DNA from: Nitrospirales bacterium
GTDB taxonomy: Bacteria; Nitrospirota; Nitrospiria; Nitrospirales; UBA8639
Assembly (NCBI GenBank): GCA_031315915.1
Contig: JALDRK010000016.1
Coordinates: 30,910-94,909, forward strand
Reading direction: 5' to 3'
DNA: 64,000 nucleotides
Part shown: piece after piece, positions 45,355 through 54,570 of the stretch
Layout of the letters: every line of letters begins with the position of its first letter
Numbering within the stretch: position 1 is the stretch's first letter
Notes under the pieces: generated by a model
What the model saw: only the letters and a program-made list of their open reading frames with translations
Told to the model about the DNA's origin: nothing
Database searches by the model: none
Position numbers and translations under genes: made by a program

Positions 45355-47259
45355 ATGAAGACCCATACCCGGTCCGTCATCGCAACTGTTTTGGTCGCAA
45401 CCATGCTGGTCTCCTGCACCACACCCAATGGACAAGGGAGCTTTTCCCACAATAACCCCTGCCCACCCGGAGGTTCACAATTTACTCAGAGTCCATGGGC
45501 CAGTTTTGCGAAACAGGCCATTCTGAATCCGCTGGCAAGTATCGGCGGCACCGTACTGGCGACCGCAGCCGCAAATTACAGTCAACTGTACACAGGCAAG
45601 TTGAATAATCTCCTGACCAAACTTGTCACCCCGAAAAAGAAAAAAAAGAAGAACCAACCAGATCCGGGATATGACCAGGGATATTATGACCCCGGTTACC
45701 AACAAGGCCAACCGGATTACAATACAGGCTACCCACAAACCGTTGATCCCAACACCGGGCTTCCCGTCCAGATCGACCCTAACACCGGCCTCCCGGTACA
45801 GACCGATCCCTATGGCCAACAAACCTATCCATCCGACCCCTACGGTCAACAGGGGTATCCCCAAGATCCATATACCCAGATTGACCCCAATACCGGGCTC
45901 CCCATTCAAACCGATCCCTATGCCCAACAAGGCGATCCCCAAGATCCATATACCCAGATTGACCCCAATACCGGTCTCCCGGTCCAGATCGATCCCAACA
46001 CCGGACTCCCCATCGAGGCTCAACAAGGGGTTGATCAGGGATTCGACCCAAATGTTCAAGGCGGGATACAACCGCGTGGAGTACCGGGACAGCTACCTCA
46101 TGCCATTTTTTCGCCAACCCCTTGCCAGCAACAGGGGAATCCTCAGGCCTACTCGACCGCCTATCCGCAAAACCAACCCTACGGATACGATCCCAATGTG
46201 GCCCAACAGGGACAACCTTATCAGACCTATCCGAACGATCCGAATTATCAGGGCCAGAGCTACGACCCCTATGGCCAACCACAAGGGCAAAACCCCTACG
46301 GTCAGCAGACAGACCCCTACGCACAACAGGGCTATCCCCAGGATCCCTATGCTCAACAAGCATATCCCTCTGATCCTTACGCGCAACAGGGGTATTCACA
46401 ACAAGATCCGTATGCCCAACAAACATATCAATCCGATCCCTATGCACAACAAACCTATCCGCAGGATCCCAATGCGCAAGGCTATTCACAACAGGACCCC
46501 TATGCTCAACAGACATACTCCCCCGACCCTTACGCGCAACAAGCCTACCCGCAGCAGGACCCCAACGCGCAGCTCTATTCACAACAGGATCCCTATGCCC
46601 AACAATCATATCCACAAGACTCAAATACTCAGACCGGAACAACAACGGGAATCCAAACCCAAGAAACCGGAACTCCGATTGGGATGGATGTCGTTCTGGT
46701 CAAAAAAACCATGCGGAACGGAGCCTCGGTCGTACTGCCGATTAAAGACGGCGATGTATTGCGAGACGGGCGTGGCAACGCAAAGGCCGGTGATAAATTC
46801 CGGATGATGTTCCGGCCCAACGCAGATGGTTATGTGTATGTCGTGGCCATCGACGGCTCAGGTTGGGCTCAAGGTATCTTCCCTCCGGCGACGGCTCCCT
46901 TGGCCAATCCCGTGAAAGCGGGGGAACAATATGTTCTTCCTGAAGGCGGCAACTGGTTCAGTCTGGATCAATTTAAGGGGATCGAAACCATCTTCTTCGT
47001 CATGTCGAACGAACAACGACAGGATATTGAGGAAATTCTTCAAAGCATTACCGGACGTGAACGTCCCGCTTCTGAAAGTCCGCAACAGGTTACCAAGGTG
47101 GCCATGGTTCCCTATGGCGTCGGAGGAGCCCGCCCCAGTACCAAACCCTTCAGTCTCTCCGGAGGGTCGGAACAGGATCAAACCATTATTCCAACCAGTT
47201 ACCTGGCACAAAAAGCCGGACACGATTTACGGCTCACTCGCTGGTTCCGCCACGAATAA
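45355..47259 (+). CDS. Lipoprotein with Gln/Tyr/Pro/Asp-rich tandem repeats and C-terminal DUF4384 domain
   Basis: Encodes 634 residues. A lipobox LVSC gives Cys21 as the lipidation site. A helical segment like that of its paralogues (NPLASIGGTVLATAAANYSQ) and a run of seven Lys lead into about 350 residues of low complexity. These include five copies of DPNTGLP and nine copies of DPYAQQ. The C-terminal DUF4384-type domain (VLVKKTMRNGASVVLPIKDG; GYVYVVAIDGSGWAQGIFPP) ends LRLTRWFRHE. The protein should be anchored in the outer membrane with the repeat region as a flexible, adhesive or condensate-forming stretch. The role is inferred only. Confidence 0.85.
   Translation: MKTHTRSVIATVLVATMLVSCTTPNGQGSFSHNNPCPPGGSQFTQSPWASFAKQAILNPLASIGGTVLATAAANYSQLYTGKLNNLLTKLVTPKKKKKKNQPDPGYDQGYYDPGYQQGQPDYNTGYPQTVDPNTGLPVQIDPNTGLPVQTDPYGQQTYPSDPYGQQGYPQDPYTQIDPNTGLPIQTDPYAQQGDPQDPYTQIDPNTGLPVQIDPNTGLPIEAQQGVDQGFDPNVQGGIQPRGVPGQLPHAIFSPTPCQQQGNPQAYSTAYPQNQPYGYDPNVAQQGQPYQTYPNDPNYQGQSYDPYGQPQGQNPYGQQTDPYAQQGYPQDPYAQQAYPSDPYAQQGYSQQDPYAQQTYQSDPYAQQTYPQDPNAQGYSQQDPYAQQTYSPDPYAQQAYPQQDPNAQLYSQQDPYAQQSYPQDSNTQTGTTTGIQTQETGTPIGMDVVLVKKTMRNGASVVLPIKDGDVLRDGRGNAKAGDKFRMMFRPNADGYVYVVAIDGSGWAQGIFPPATAPLANPVKAGEQYVLPEGGNWFSLDQFKGIETIFFVMSNEQRQDIEEILQSITGRERPASESPQQVTKVAMVPYGVGGARPSTKPFSLSGGSEQDQTIIPTSYLAQKAGHDLRLTRWFRHE
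45738..46022 (+). repeat. Tandem repeat coding DPNTGLP units
   Basis: Five DPNTGLP copies occur within about 95 codons, interspersed with DPYGQQ, DPYTQI and DPYAQQ. The DNA copies are similar but not identical, showing codon-level drift while the peptide is held constant. Confidence 0.8.
46262..46625 (+). repeat. Tandem repeat coding DPYAQQ units
   Basis: Eight DPYAQQ copies occur here, alternating with YPQ, YPS and YSQQ spacers. Repeat DNA of this kind can change copy number by slippage or recombination, and short-read assemblies may collapse it. Confidence 0.8.
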
Positions 47260-47306
47260 ATCGGACAAGTAAGAACCGACAGGCCACCATAAAAAAAAGA
47301 CTTCAA

Positions 47307-48782
47307 ATGTCTGAATCCCCCAAACCACGTCTCTGGCTAGCCCCTATCATCGGTTTTCTCTTCAGCGGTTGCATGGCTCTTCCCTTTTTAATTCCTCCTC
47401 TGGTGGAATTCGGTGCCAATCTTCTGAGAACAGCCGTGAACAACTACGGGGATGCCCACGAACGGAACATGGAAAATCTGCTGATGTCGCTCCGGCAGAC
47501 GACCAACCCAAACGTGCAACAAGGCATATATACTAATCCTTACGGAGCCAATCCCTACGGACAAACCGGAGTGTATCAACAACCCGGATACTCCAGTCAG
47601 GATTACCAAACAGCACAAGGATATCCATCTTCTCAGGGGTATCCCTATTCGCAGGACTACTCTCAACCAGGGTATGACCCTTATCAAGCCCAGGCTCCAC
47701 AATACGGAACTCCACAAGGCTATCCCTCTTCCCCTGACTATTCTCAACAAGCCTATGATCCCTATCAATCTCAACCGCCGTCATATGGTGGAAATTTTCC
47801 CTATGGAAATAATCCATATCCGAACCAGGGACAGCAGACACAACCTTATGCCGTGAATCCTGTATATCCCGATCAACAAGCCACGATCCCCGGATATTCC
47901 TCCTATCCTCAGGGTCAATATCCGCAGCAGGGCAATGCTTATCCGAATAATCAAAACGCCTATCCCAATCAGAACACGTATCCGAATCAACTGCCCTATT
48001 CCAATCAAAATCCCTATCATCAACAACAGGGGCAACCCTATCCCGAAAGCTCTTATCCCCCAAACGGGCAGGAGCAATCTTATTCCACGCCGTATGGCAA
48101 TACCGAAATACCGCCGGCACCGACGTATCCGAATCAACCCGAAACCTCACCCGAATATCAATCCGCTCAGCCGCAAACCACCCAGCCCACCTCGGAACCG
48201 ATTAGCCTCGATGTCTTGCTGGTCAAAAAACATGTCGTAAATGGCGTGCAGTCCTACCTGCCTATCAAGGATGGGGACATTCTTCTGGATGGGCGTGGCA
48301 ATGCGCAGGCGGGTGATAAATTCCGCGTCATGTTCCGGGCCAAGACGGATTGCTATATCTATGTGATTGCGGTGGACGGCTCGGCCTGGGCTCAGGGCCT
48401 GTTTCCCTCGGCTTCCAGCCCGTTTGCCAATCCGGTCAAAGCGGGAAAACAGTTTGTCTTACCGGAAGGCAATAACTGGTTCAGCTTGGATCAGTTCAAA
48501 GGCATTGAAACGATCTTTGTCGTGGCCTCGCTCGCACGACGCCAGGATATCGAACAAATTATGACGACCATATCGGGCCGCGAACGAAACCCGACAGACA
48601 AACCTCAATCCGTCAGCGAACCCGCCATTGTTCCCGATGGCTATGCCGGTGCCCGTCCCAGTTCATCGCCCTTTGCTTTCCAGACTTCACAAGAGGGGCG
48701 ACAGGAATTACTCCCCACCACCTACTTCGTCAAAACCGCCGGCGAAGACCTCCGCATCACCCGCTGGTTCAGACATCAGTAA
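47307..48782 (+). CDS. Lipoprotein with Tyr/Gln/Pro/Asn-rich low-complexity region and C-terminal DUF4384 domain
   Basis: Encodes 491 residues. The lipobox LFSGC places the lipidated Cys near residue 22. A short helical part (PPLVEFGANLLRTAVNNYGD) matches the same position in the two upstream paralogues. About 240 low-complexity residues follow (GYPSSQGYPYSQDYSQPGYD and similar; NNQNAYPNQNTYPNQ), then the DUF4384-type domain (DGDILLDGRGNAQAGDKFRV; DCYIYVIAVDGSAWAQGLFP) ending LRITRWFRHQ. It starts 47 bases after the previous gene and is probably in the same transcript. The low-complexity sequence differs from its paralogues while the ends are conserved. Confidence 0.85.
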   Translation: MSESPKPRLWLAPIIGFLFSGCMALPFLIPPLVEFGANLLRTAVNNYGDAHERNMENLLMSLRQTTNPNVQQGIYTNPYGANPYGQTGVYQQPGYSSQDYQTAQGYPSSQGYPYSQDYSQPGYDPYQAQAPQYGTPQGYPSSPDYSQQAYDPYQSQPPSYGGNFPYGNNPYPNQGQQTQPYAVNPVYPDQQATIPGYSSYPQGQYPQQGNAYPNNQNAYPNQNTYPNQLPYSNQNPYHQQQGQPYPESSYPPNGQEQSYSTPYGNTEIPPAPTYPNQPETSPEYQSAQPQTTQPTSEPISLDVLLVKKHVVNGVQSYLPIKDGDILLDGRGNAQAGDKFRVMFRAKTDCYIYVIAVDGSAWAQGLFPSASSPFANPVKAGKQFVLPEGNNWFSLDQFKGIETIFVVASLARRQDIEQIMTTISGRERNPTDKPQSVSEPAIVPDGYAGARPSSSPFAFQTSQEGRQELLPTTYFVKTAGEDLRITRWFRHQ

Positions 48783-48909
48783 GGATGGTATATGAAGTTC
48801 CTTACCAACTTACTTTTTGACAAATTTCATTGCGCATACAAAAATCGTTTAGCGAAAAGACAGATGAGGAGACGCATCAAGGCTATGCAAGTCAGAAGGA
48901 AATAGTGAA

Positions 48910-49707
48910 GTGGAAGAATTTGACTGTGGAAGCTGGGAAGAATTTGAGAGGCAGATTTTAGTTATTTCCAAACAGCATGAGGATATAAGAGGAAAGAGAT
49001 CTATCTATTCATCCCCAGCACTGTTTCGAGGTCAGGAATGTGCAAATTGGCTACTTACAACAACTCTTGAACGCATGAGTATAACAAATTTCGAAGTGAA
49101 GAAGTACCACAAAATCATCCGAACCGTGCAACCTCAGGTGACATCGTTGACAATGAAAGATTGGGATATACCAAACTACAGTCCCACAGAAGGACAGCTA
49201 ACCCAACCACCTCCAGGTTATGAATTCATGGTCTATCTTCGGCACCATGGTTTTCCGTCTCCTCTATTAGATTGGACTCGATCCCCTTATGTTGCCGCCT
49301 TCTTTGCGTTCCGATCAAAACAACCCTCGCCGAGTGAAAATGTGGCTATTTATTCATATATTGAATATTGTGGGGTAGGAAAATTGATTTCATCCAACAA
49401 AGCGTCATTGCTCGGCCTAGGTTCGACCATCAAAACTCACAAAAGGCATTTCATACAACAATGTGAATATACGATTTGCAGAAAACTTGTCGATGACCGT
49501 TATGTCTATTGCCCCCATGAGGAAGCATTTCAACAAAACAATGAGAAACAAGATAGACTCATTAAATTCATTATTCCGAGATCTGAAAGGGAAAAAGTTC
49601 TCGAAAAATTGAATTTTATGAACGTAAATGCTTATTCCTTATTTGGCAACGAAGAAGGACTCATGGAAACTCTGGCATACCAGGAAATTGAGAAAAGATA
49701 TCTATAA
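48910..49707 (+). CDS. FRG-domain protein
   Basis: Encodes 265 residues from a GTG at 48910 with AAGGAAA upstream. The FRG domain is recognised from ALFRGQECANWLLTTTLER, YLRHHGFPSPLLDWTRSPYV and AAFFAF. FRG domains occur in bacterial proteins of unknown enzymology and are often found near phage-defence genes. The gene is AT-rich relative to the repeat proteins before it and opgG after it, and has no close neighbour on the same strand, consistent with transfer. No membrane segment or signal peptide is seen. Confidence 0.82.
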   Translation: MEEFDCGSWEEFERQILVISKQHEDIRGKRSIYSSPALFRGQECANWLLTTTLERMSITNFEVKKYHKIIRTVQPQVTSLTMKDWDIPNYSPTEGQLTQPPPGYEFMVYLRHHGFPSPLLDWTRSPYVAAFFAFRSKQPSPSENVAIYSYIEYCGVGKLISSNKASLLGLGSTIKTHKRHFIQQCEYTICRKLVDDRYVYCPHEEAFQQNNEKQDRLIKFIIPRSEREKVLEKLNFMNVNAYSLFGNEEGLMETLAYQEIEKRYL

Positions 49708-50545
49708 ATATCCTATCAACCTCTGTAAGCGAGAACCTACGATTGCTCCGGCGATCCCTTCAATTCGTTTCCTCAATCCCGTCTCGTGCTTATTGATTGA
49801 AGCTTAAATTTTTCAGGTTTCCTGTAGATTCTGGAATCAGCGCGGAACAGCATAACCTTTGCCTCTCTTCTCTTATGTTTGATGGTATTGACGTTTATCT
49901 CTTCAACCCCGGCATACCGCTCCGGCAAGATCTTTCCCAAAGAGTCTTGACTGGCAGCCTGGGCAGGGATCAGCTTGATATGAATGAGAAAAAGCCTGGA
50001 GGCAGGCGTCTGGGCCAGAGGCCGTTTCATTACATGGATGAGATAGGGGCATTCCCTAGAGAATTTTGTCATGTATGGACAAAAATCCGTGCTTTCTTCA
50101 AAATAAATATCGGATAGATATAGACAGAGCACACACCATCATATGCTATACTGGATGCGGATTTTTTTATATTTTTTTCACAGGTTCGCCAAAGCCCGGA
50201 CGAATACCAATGAATCACTATCTGTGTAGATGGTCTCAGATCGGTTTTTCACAGCAACCATCCAGACGGTCCGCCCCTTGGGATAATTCGGGAAAAGAAG
50301 GTGGGGTGCTTCGAAACCCATTATTCGCATGGGGAACAGATCCGTCATGCCCCTTAGGTTCTTTGGCAGTCCATAGAGGACCATCATGAATCGGTTCTGC
50401 TAGAGATAGTTGAACCAGGCACCCCCTCTCAAACGACCCAGATTGATTTTCTCCATGTCAGAGGAAGAACCGAGACCTTTTATTCAATCATTGTCCGATT
50501 ACAACCTTTTTGTTCACGACGGCTTTATAAACAGGAGTGTCAGTG
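49708..50545. other. 838-base region with no supported gene
   Basis: Short open frames on both strands (for example 49773-50132 minus and 49797-50117 plus) overlap each other and match nothing that I recognise. TATGCTATACT near 50142-50152 could be a -10 region. This may be remnant DNA between the FRG gene and opgG, whose promoter should also lie here. Confidence 0.4.
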
Positions 50546-52087
50546 ATGTTGAAAATGTTTCACGCATTGGTGGTGATGTTGATGGTATTACCCATGCCGG
50601 CCGTAGCGGGATTCACCTTCGATCAGGTCGTCCAGAAGGCCAAAACTTTGGCGGAAAAGCCCTATGAAGCCCCGCCACCTGTCTCGAAATTTATGCGCGA
50701 AATTTCCTATGAAGCCTATCAGGGCATCCGGTTTAATCCGGACCGGAGCCTGTGGAAAGAAAGCCAATCGAATTTTCAAGTCATGTTCATCGCCCCGGGG
50801 TTGTATTACACCCATCCCGTCACGCTGAATGTCATCGAAGCCGAAGGTCCTCGGCCTTTAGCATTTAAGAAAACCGACTTTGTCTTTGCCGATCCCGAAG
50901 TGGAAAAACGGGTGCCGGCTGACGTGGGGTTTGCCGGATTCAAGCTGACCTTTCCCTTAAATAAAAAAAATGAGCAAAACCAGTTTTTGGTGTTTGCCGG
51001 TGCCAGTTATTTTCGCGGTGTGGGAAAAGATAACGCCTTTGGCATTTCAGGACGCGGGTTGGCAGTCGATACCGGACTCCCCAGCGGAGAAATTTTTCCG
51101 TCCTTCACGGAATTCTGGCTCGTTCGCCCCTCTCCGGAAGCCAAAGAGATGGTGGTCTACGGGTTGTTGGACAGCCCGAGCATTACCGGCGCCTACCAGT
51201 TCACGATTTTTCCCGGCAGTCCGACGAAGCTCAAAGTGCGAACGTTTCTCTTTCCCAGAAAAAATATCCAGTTGCTCGGCATCGCCCCGCTGACCAGTAT
51301 GTTCTTTTATGGGAAAAATACGCCACGACCCACAGGAGAATGGCGATTGGAGGTTCATGATTCCGACGGATTGCAGATTCATGACGGCATCAGCGGCGAA
51401 TGGTTATGGCGGCCCTTGTTGAATCCCGAAACGTTGGAAATGGATTTTTTCAGTACCGACAATGTTCTGGGATTCGGCTTACTCCAACGGGAAGGAAAAT
51501 TCTCAAGTTATGAAGATCTGGGCGCTCACTATGAAAAACGTCCAAGCGCCTGGGTTGAACCCCAAGGTGATTGGAGACAGGGGAAAGTCGTGCTCGTCCA
51601 ACTCCCCACCCCCGATGAAACCAATGACAACATCGTGGCATTTTGGACGCCTAAAACCCCGCCCGTTCAAGGAACCCCGTTGGAACTGGCCTATGATGTC
51701 GGATTTGGAAAACCTGATATCCCACAAAACCCAATGGGGATGGCCATCAACACGTTCATCGGAGACGGCAATCGTATCGGAGGGGGACGTGTTCCCCAAT
51801 CCTATCGTATCATTATCGATTTTGCCGGAGGGCCATTGAGCAAACTACCGGCCAATGCTCCCGTCAACGGTCAGGTCACGGCCTTAGAAGAGGGAGAGAT
51901 TCTGGAGCACTTTGTGGAATACCATGAACAGATTAAAGGGTGGCGATTGTCTATTCTTGCCAAACCGGCTCCCAAAAAGCCGCTCCACTTGCGAGCCTTT
52001 CTGAATACCGACACGACGGCATTGACGGAAACGTGGACTTATCGCCTGCCGCCCAATAACCGGATCCTGGCGAAAGAAAAAGAATAA
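50546..52087 (+). CDS. opgG: Glucans biosynthesis protein G
   Basis: Encodes about 513 residues from the ATG at 50546, eight bases after AGGAG; a GTG at 50537 would overlap that site. A signal peptide (MFHALVVMLMVLPMPAVAG) directs it to the periplasm. The OpgG/MdoG fold motifs are VVQKAKTLAEKPYEAPPPVS, YEAYQGIRFNPDRSLW, LAVDTGLPSGEIFPSFTEFW and LGIAPLTSMFFYGKNTPRP. OpgG shapes the backbone of osmoregulated periplasmic glucans. Length is close to E. coli OpgG (511). Its stop overlaps the next gene's start (TAATG). Confidence 0.95.
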   Translation: MLKMFHALVVMLMVLPMPAVAGFTFDQVVQKAKTLAEKPYEAPPPVSKFMREISYEAYQGIRFNPDRSLWKESQSNFQVMFIAPGLYYTHPVTLNVIEAEGPRPLAFKKTDFVFADPEVEKRVPADVGFAGFKLTFPLNKKNEQNQFLVFAGASYFRGVGKDNAFGISGRGLAVDTGLPSGEIFPSFTEFWLVRPSPEAKEMVVYGLLDSPSITGAYQFTIFPGSPTKLKVRTFLFPRKNIQLLGIAPLTSMFFYGKNTPRPTGEWRLEVHDSDGLQIHDGISGEWLWRPLLNPETLEMDFFSTDNVLGFGLLQREGKFSSYEDLGAHYEKRPSAWVEPQGDWRQGKVVLVQLPTPDETNDNIVAFWTPKTPPVQGTPLELAYDVGFGKPDIPQNPMGMAINTFIGDGNRIGGGRVPQSYRIIIDFAGGPLSKLPANAPVNGQVTALEEGEILEHFVEYHEQIKGWRLSILAKPAPKKPLHLRAFLNTDTTALTETWTYRLPPNNRILAKEKE

Positions 52088-52335
52088 TGGCTCGATCCCT
52101 TGCCGAACAGATGCTTTCGCGAATCTGCGATTATCTCACGGCCATGGGAGTGGAATTAACCCGCGAGGTGACCACGCAGGCCCTCGCCTTGGTTGAACAA
52201 GGCCTGGCTTCCAAAAATGAAGATCCTCTCCGTTTTGTCATGACGAGAGTCCATGATCATTTTTCGATTCAAAACCCCGAACTCCCGCCAACGGTTCCTC
52301 CCATCACACGCGGCAGCATGAGTTTTGAATCATGA
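52087..52335 (+). CDS. Small protein between opgG and opgH
   Basis: Encodes 82 residues, soluble and mostly helical in the first 60 (LAEQMLSRICDYLTAMGVEL; TTQALALVEQGLASKNED), with a Pro-rich tail. It overlaps opgG by one base and opgH by four, so all three are translationally coupled. I know no family for it. The exact overlaps argue that it is real and works with glucan synthesis. Confidence 0.75.
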   Translation: MARSLAEQMLSRICDYLTAMGVELTREVTTQALALVEQGLASKNEDPLRFVMTRVHDHFSIQNPELPPTVPPITRGSMSFES

Positions 52336-54476
52336 AACCTCATGACGCGACATTCGAGACGGTCCATAACCCGGTAGCCACAAAGCTCCGGGTAAGCTGG
52401 AAACGAGTCGCCTGGTTTCGGCGGGCACTGCTGACCACCATCGTCTTCCTCCAATCACTCTTCGCGTCCTCGTATATGATCGCCGTGCTTCCCTACCACG
52501 GAGGTAACCTGGTGGAGATGGGAATTATCGCCCTGTTCTTTGTGTTGTTTGCCTGGATTTCCGTTGGATTTTGGATCGGCATGTTCGGCTTTATCATCCG
52601 GTGTTTCGGCAGGGACCGGCATTCGTTGCTTGGGCGCCATTCTTTAGCGGATTTACAATCCCAACGCTTGGCACGGACGGCGATCGTCATGCCGATCTAT
52701 CACGAACCTATTCCCCGCACATTCGGCGGAATTCGCACCGTGTATCGATCTGTGGAGCAAACCGGGCAAATTGACCATTTCGATTTTTTTATTCTTTCCG
52801 ACAGTCGGAATCCTGATGTCTGGTTGGCCGAACAAGCCACTTGGCACCAACTCTGTCAGGAGTTGGGAGCGGGCGGGCGCTTGTTTTACCGACGGCGAAA
52901 TCTGAATCAACATTATAAAAGCGGCAATATCGCCGACTTTCTCCGCCGTTGGGGCCGGAACTATGAGTATATGATCGTTCTGGATGCCGATAGTCTCATG
53001 GGCGGCGCGACTCTGGTCAAGTTGGTGCAACTCATGCAAATGGAACCGCAAATAGGTATTTTGCAAACCAGCCCCACCTTGCTGAATGCCCGTTCGTTGT
53101 TTGCACGGGTTCAACAGTTTGCCAACCAAGTTTACGGACCGTTGTTTACCACCGGGCTGGCTTCTCTTCAATTGGGAGACGCCGTGTATTGGGGGCATAA
53201 TGCGATCATTCGCACCCAAGCCTTCATGCGACATGCCGGGTTAAAACGGCTGAACGGACCAGGGCTTTTTCACGGCTCGATTCTCAGCCACGATTTTGTG
53301 GAAGCGGCCTTGATGGGGCGTGCGGGGTATGAGGTCTGGCTGGAACCGAATCTGTCGGACAGTTATGAAGAATCTCCTCCGACGCTGGTGGACGATTTGC
53401 AACGCGACAAACGGTGGGCCAAGGGCAACTTGCAACACCTGTGGGTCATGCTGTTCGAGCCGCGATTGCGTTTGGCCCATCGCATGGCATTTTTCAACGG
53501 GATCATGTCCTATCTGGCGTCTCCGTTATGGTTGGCCTTTTTGATTCTGACCACCATCGAGGCCGCACGTCTGGTGCTGTTTCCCATTAATTATTTTCCG
53601 GAACCCCATAGCCTGTTTCCCCTTTGGCCCGAATGGAATCCCGATTGGGCCATCGGATTGGCCAGCAGTACCCTGTTTCTCCTGTTTCTGCCGAAAATTC
53701 TGGCGATCTTCGATGTCATCCGCAGTCGTCGCAGAAAATTTCACGGCGGCATCATTCGTTTGGTGGCCAGCGTCCTCTTAGAAATTTTTCTGTCATCCCT
53801 CTTGGCACCCATTCGCATGCTGGCCCATACCCGGTTTGTCCTGGAATCCTTGTTCAACATGACCCTGCGTTGGGCCGGACAGAACCGGACAGATGAAACC
53901 CGCTGGTCGGCGGCCATTCTGAATCAGGCCCCGGGCACCATCATTGCGGGATCGTGGGCGGCATTCGCCTTCTGGCTGGATAAGATGTTTTTTTACTGGT
54001 CCCTGCCGGTCGCAGGACCGTTGGTCTTTGCGGCGCCCACCTCGGTCTTTCTCAGCCGGGTGGGACCCGGCGACCGTCTGAGGCGTTGGAAACTCCTGCA
54101 AGTCGCCGAAGAACATCACGGATCGCCATTGCTGGACGAATTGCATGCCAAAACCCAGTCGTTATCGGATCGTGCGTCGGAGTCTTCATCCCCGGCCGTT
54201 CAAGCCATCCTAGATCCTGTCCTGAACCAGGTCCATCAATCCACTGCCCATGCCCATCGGGGCGGGAAAAAACAGGCCATGATCCTCGCGCTCCGAAAAC
54301 GATGTTTTCAGCAAGGTCCGGAAACGCTCACACACAAAGAATTCAGCCACCTGGTGCGTGACCGTGCCAGCCTGCAGTGGTTGCATGAACAAGCCTGGCA
54401 GGCTTCACCTCACTCCTATTGGGGTAAAGCTCTTCATCGCCATTTTCAACATAGAACGGAGTTGACCACCCCCTAA
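52332..54476 (+). CDS. opgH: Glucans biosynthesis glucosyltransferase H
   Basis: Encodes 714 residues. It is a membrane GT2 glucosyltransferase with helices near residues 35-60 and 75-95 and several more in the C-terminal half. Catalytic-domain motifs are IVMPIYHEPIPRTFGGIRTV, LSDSRNPD, MIVLDADSLM (DxD) and QRDKRWAKGN, the Q-x-x-RW-like site. OpgH makes the linear beta-1,2-glucan backbone from UDP-glucose. E. coli OpgH has 847 residues, so this form is shorter at the N-terminus. It ends the coupled opgG-orf-opgH operon. Confidence 0.95.
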   Translation: MKPHDATFETVHNPVATKLRVSWKRVAWFRRALLTTIVFLQSLFASSYMIAVLPYHGGNLVEMGIIALFFVLFAWISVGFWIGMFGFIIRCFGRDRHSLLGRHSLADLQSQRLARTAIVMPIYHEPIPRTFGGIRTVYRSVEQTGQIDHFDFFILSDSRNPDVWLAEQATWHQLCQELGAGGRLFYRRRNLNQHYKSGNIADFLRRWGRNYEYMIVLDADSLMGGATLVKLVQLMQMEPQIGILQTSPTLLNARSLFARVQQFANQVYGPLFTTGLASLQLGDAVYWGHNAIIRTQAFMRHAGLKRLNGPGLFHGSILSHDFVEAALMGRAGYEVWLEPNLSDSYEESPPTLVDDLQRDKRWAKGNLQHLWVMLFEPRLRLAHRMAFFNGIMSYLASPLWLAFLILTTIEAARLVLFPINYFPEPHSLFPLWPEWNPDWAIGLASSTLFLLFLPKILAIFDVIRSRRRKFHGGIIRLVASVLLEIFLSSLLAPIRMLAHTRFVLESLFNMTLRWAGQNRTDETRWSAAILNQAPGTIIAGSWAAFAFWLDKMFFYWSLPVAGPLVFAAPTSVFLSRVGPGDRLRRWKLLQVAEEHHGSPLLDELHAKTQSLSDRASESSSPAVQAILDPVLNQVHQSTAHAHRGGKKQAMILALRKRCFQQGPETLTHKEFSHLVRDRASLQWLHEQAWQASPHSYWGKALHRHFQHRTELTTP

Positions 54477-54549
54477 CCGGTTCCGCCCTATTCAGACACC
54501 CCTATAATTTCTGCCGGTCTCAACGCTGCGTCTATTCAATTCCAGTCTC

Positions 54550-54570
54550 TTTCCGGAAATTTTCCGGAAA
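54550..54570. promoter_or_regulatory. Two adjacent perfect palindromes TTTCCGGAAA
   Basis: TTTCCGGAAA occurs at 54550-54559 and again at 54561-54570, an 11-base period equal to about one helical turn. It is about 235 bases upstream of the ATG at 54804 and downstream of opgH. It looks like a double operator for a dimeric regulator, but could be part of a terminator. Confidence 0.4.

Noticed and set aside
45738..46625. CRISPR array
   Set aside because: Repeats are in frame, coding, variable in length and without unique spacers of constant size.
43528..48782. Collagen-like or silk-like structural protein annotation for the repeat genes
   Set aside because: No Gly-X-Y periodicity or poly-Ala blocks; the composition fits a disordered Tyr/Gln/Asn-rich region instead.
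49773..50132. 119-codon minus-strand frame and the overlapping plus-strand frame 49797-50117
   Set aside because: The two overlap antisense, neither has a ribosome site or a known domain; left as unexplained DNA.
50178..50387. 69-codon minus-strand frame, considered as a transposase remnant
   Set aside because: No catalytic motif or flanking inverted repeats could be found.
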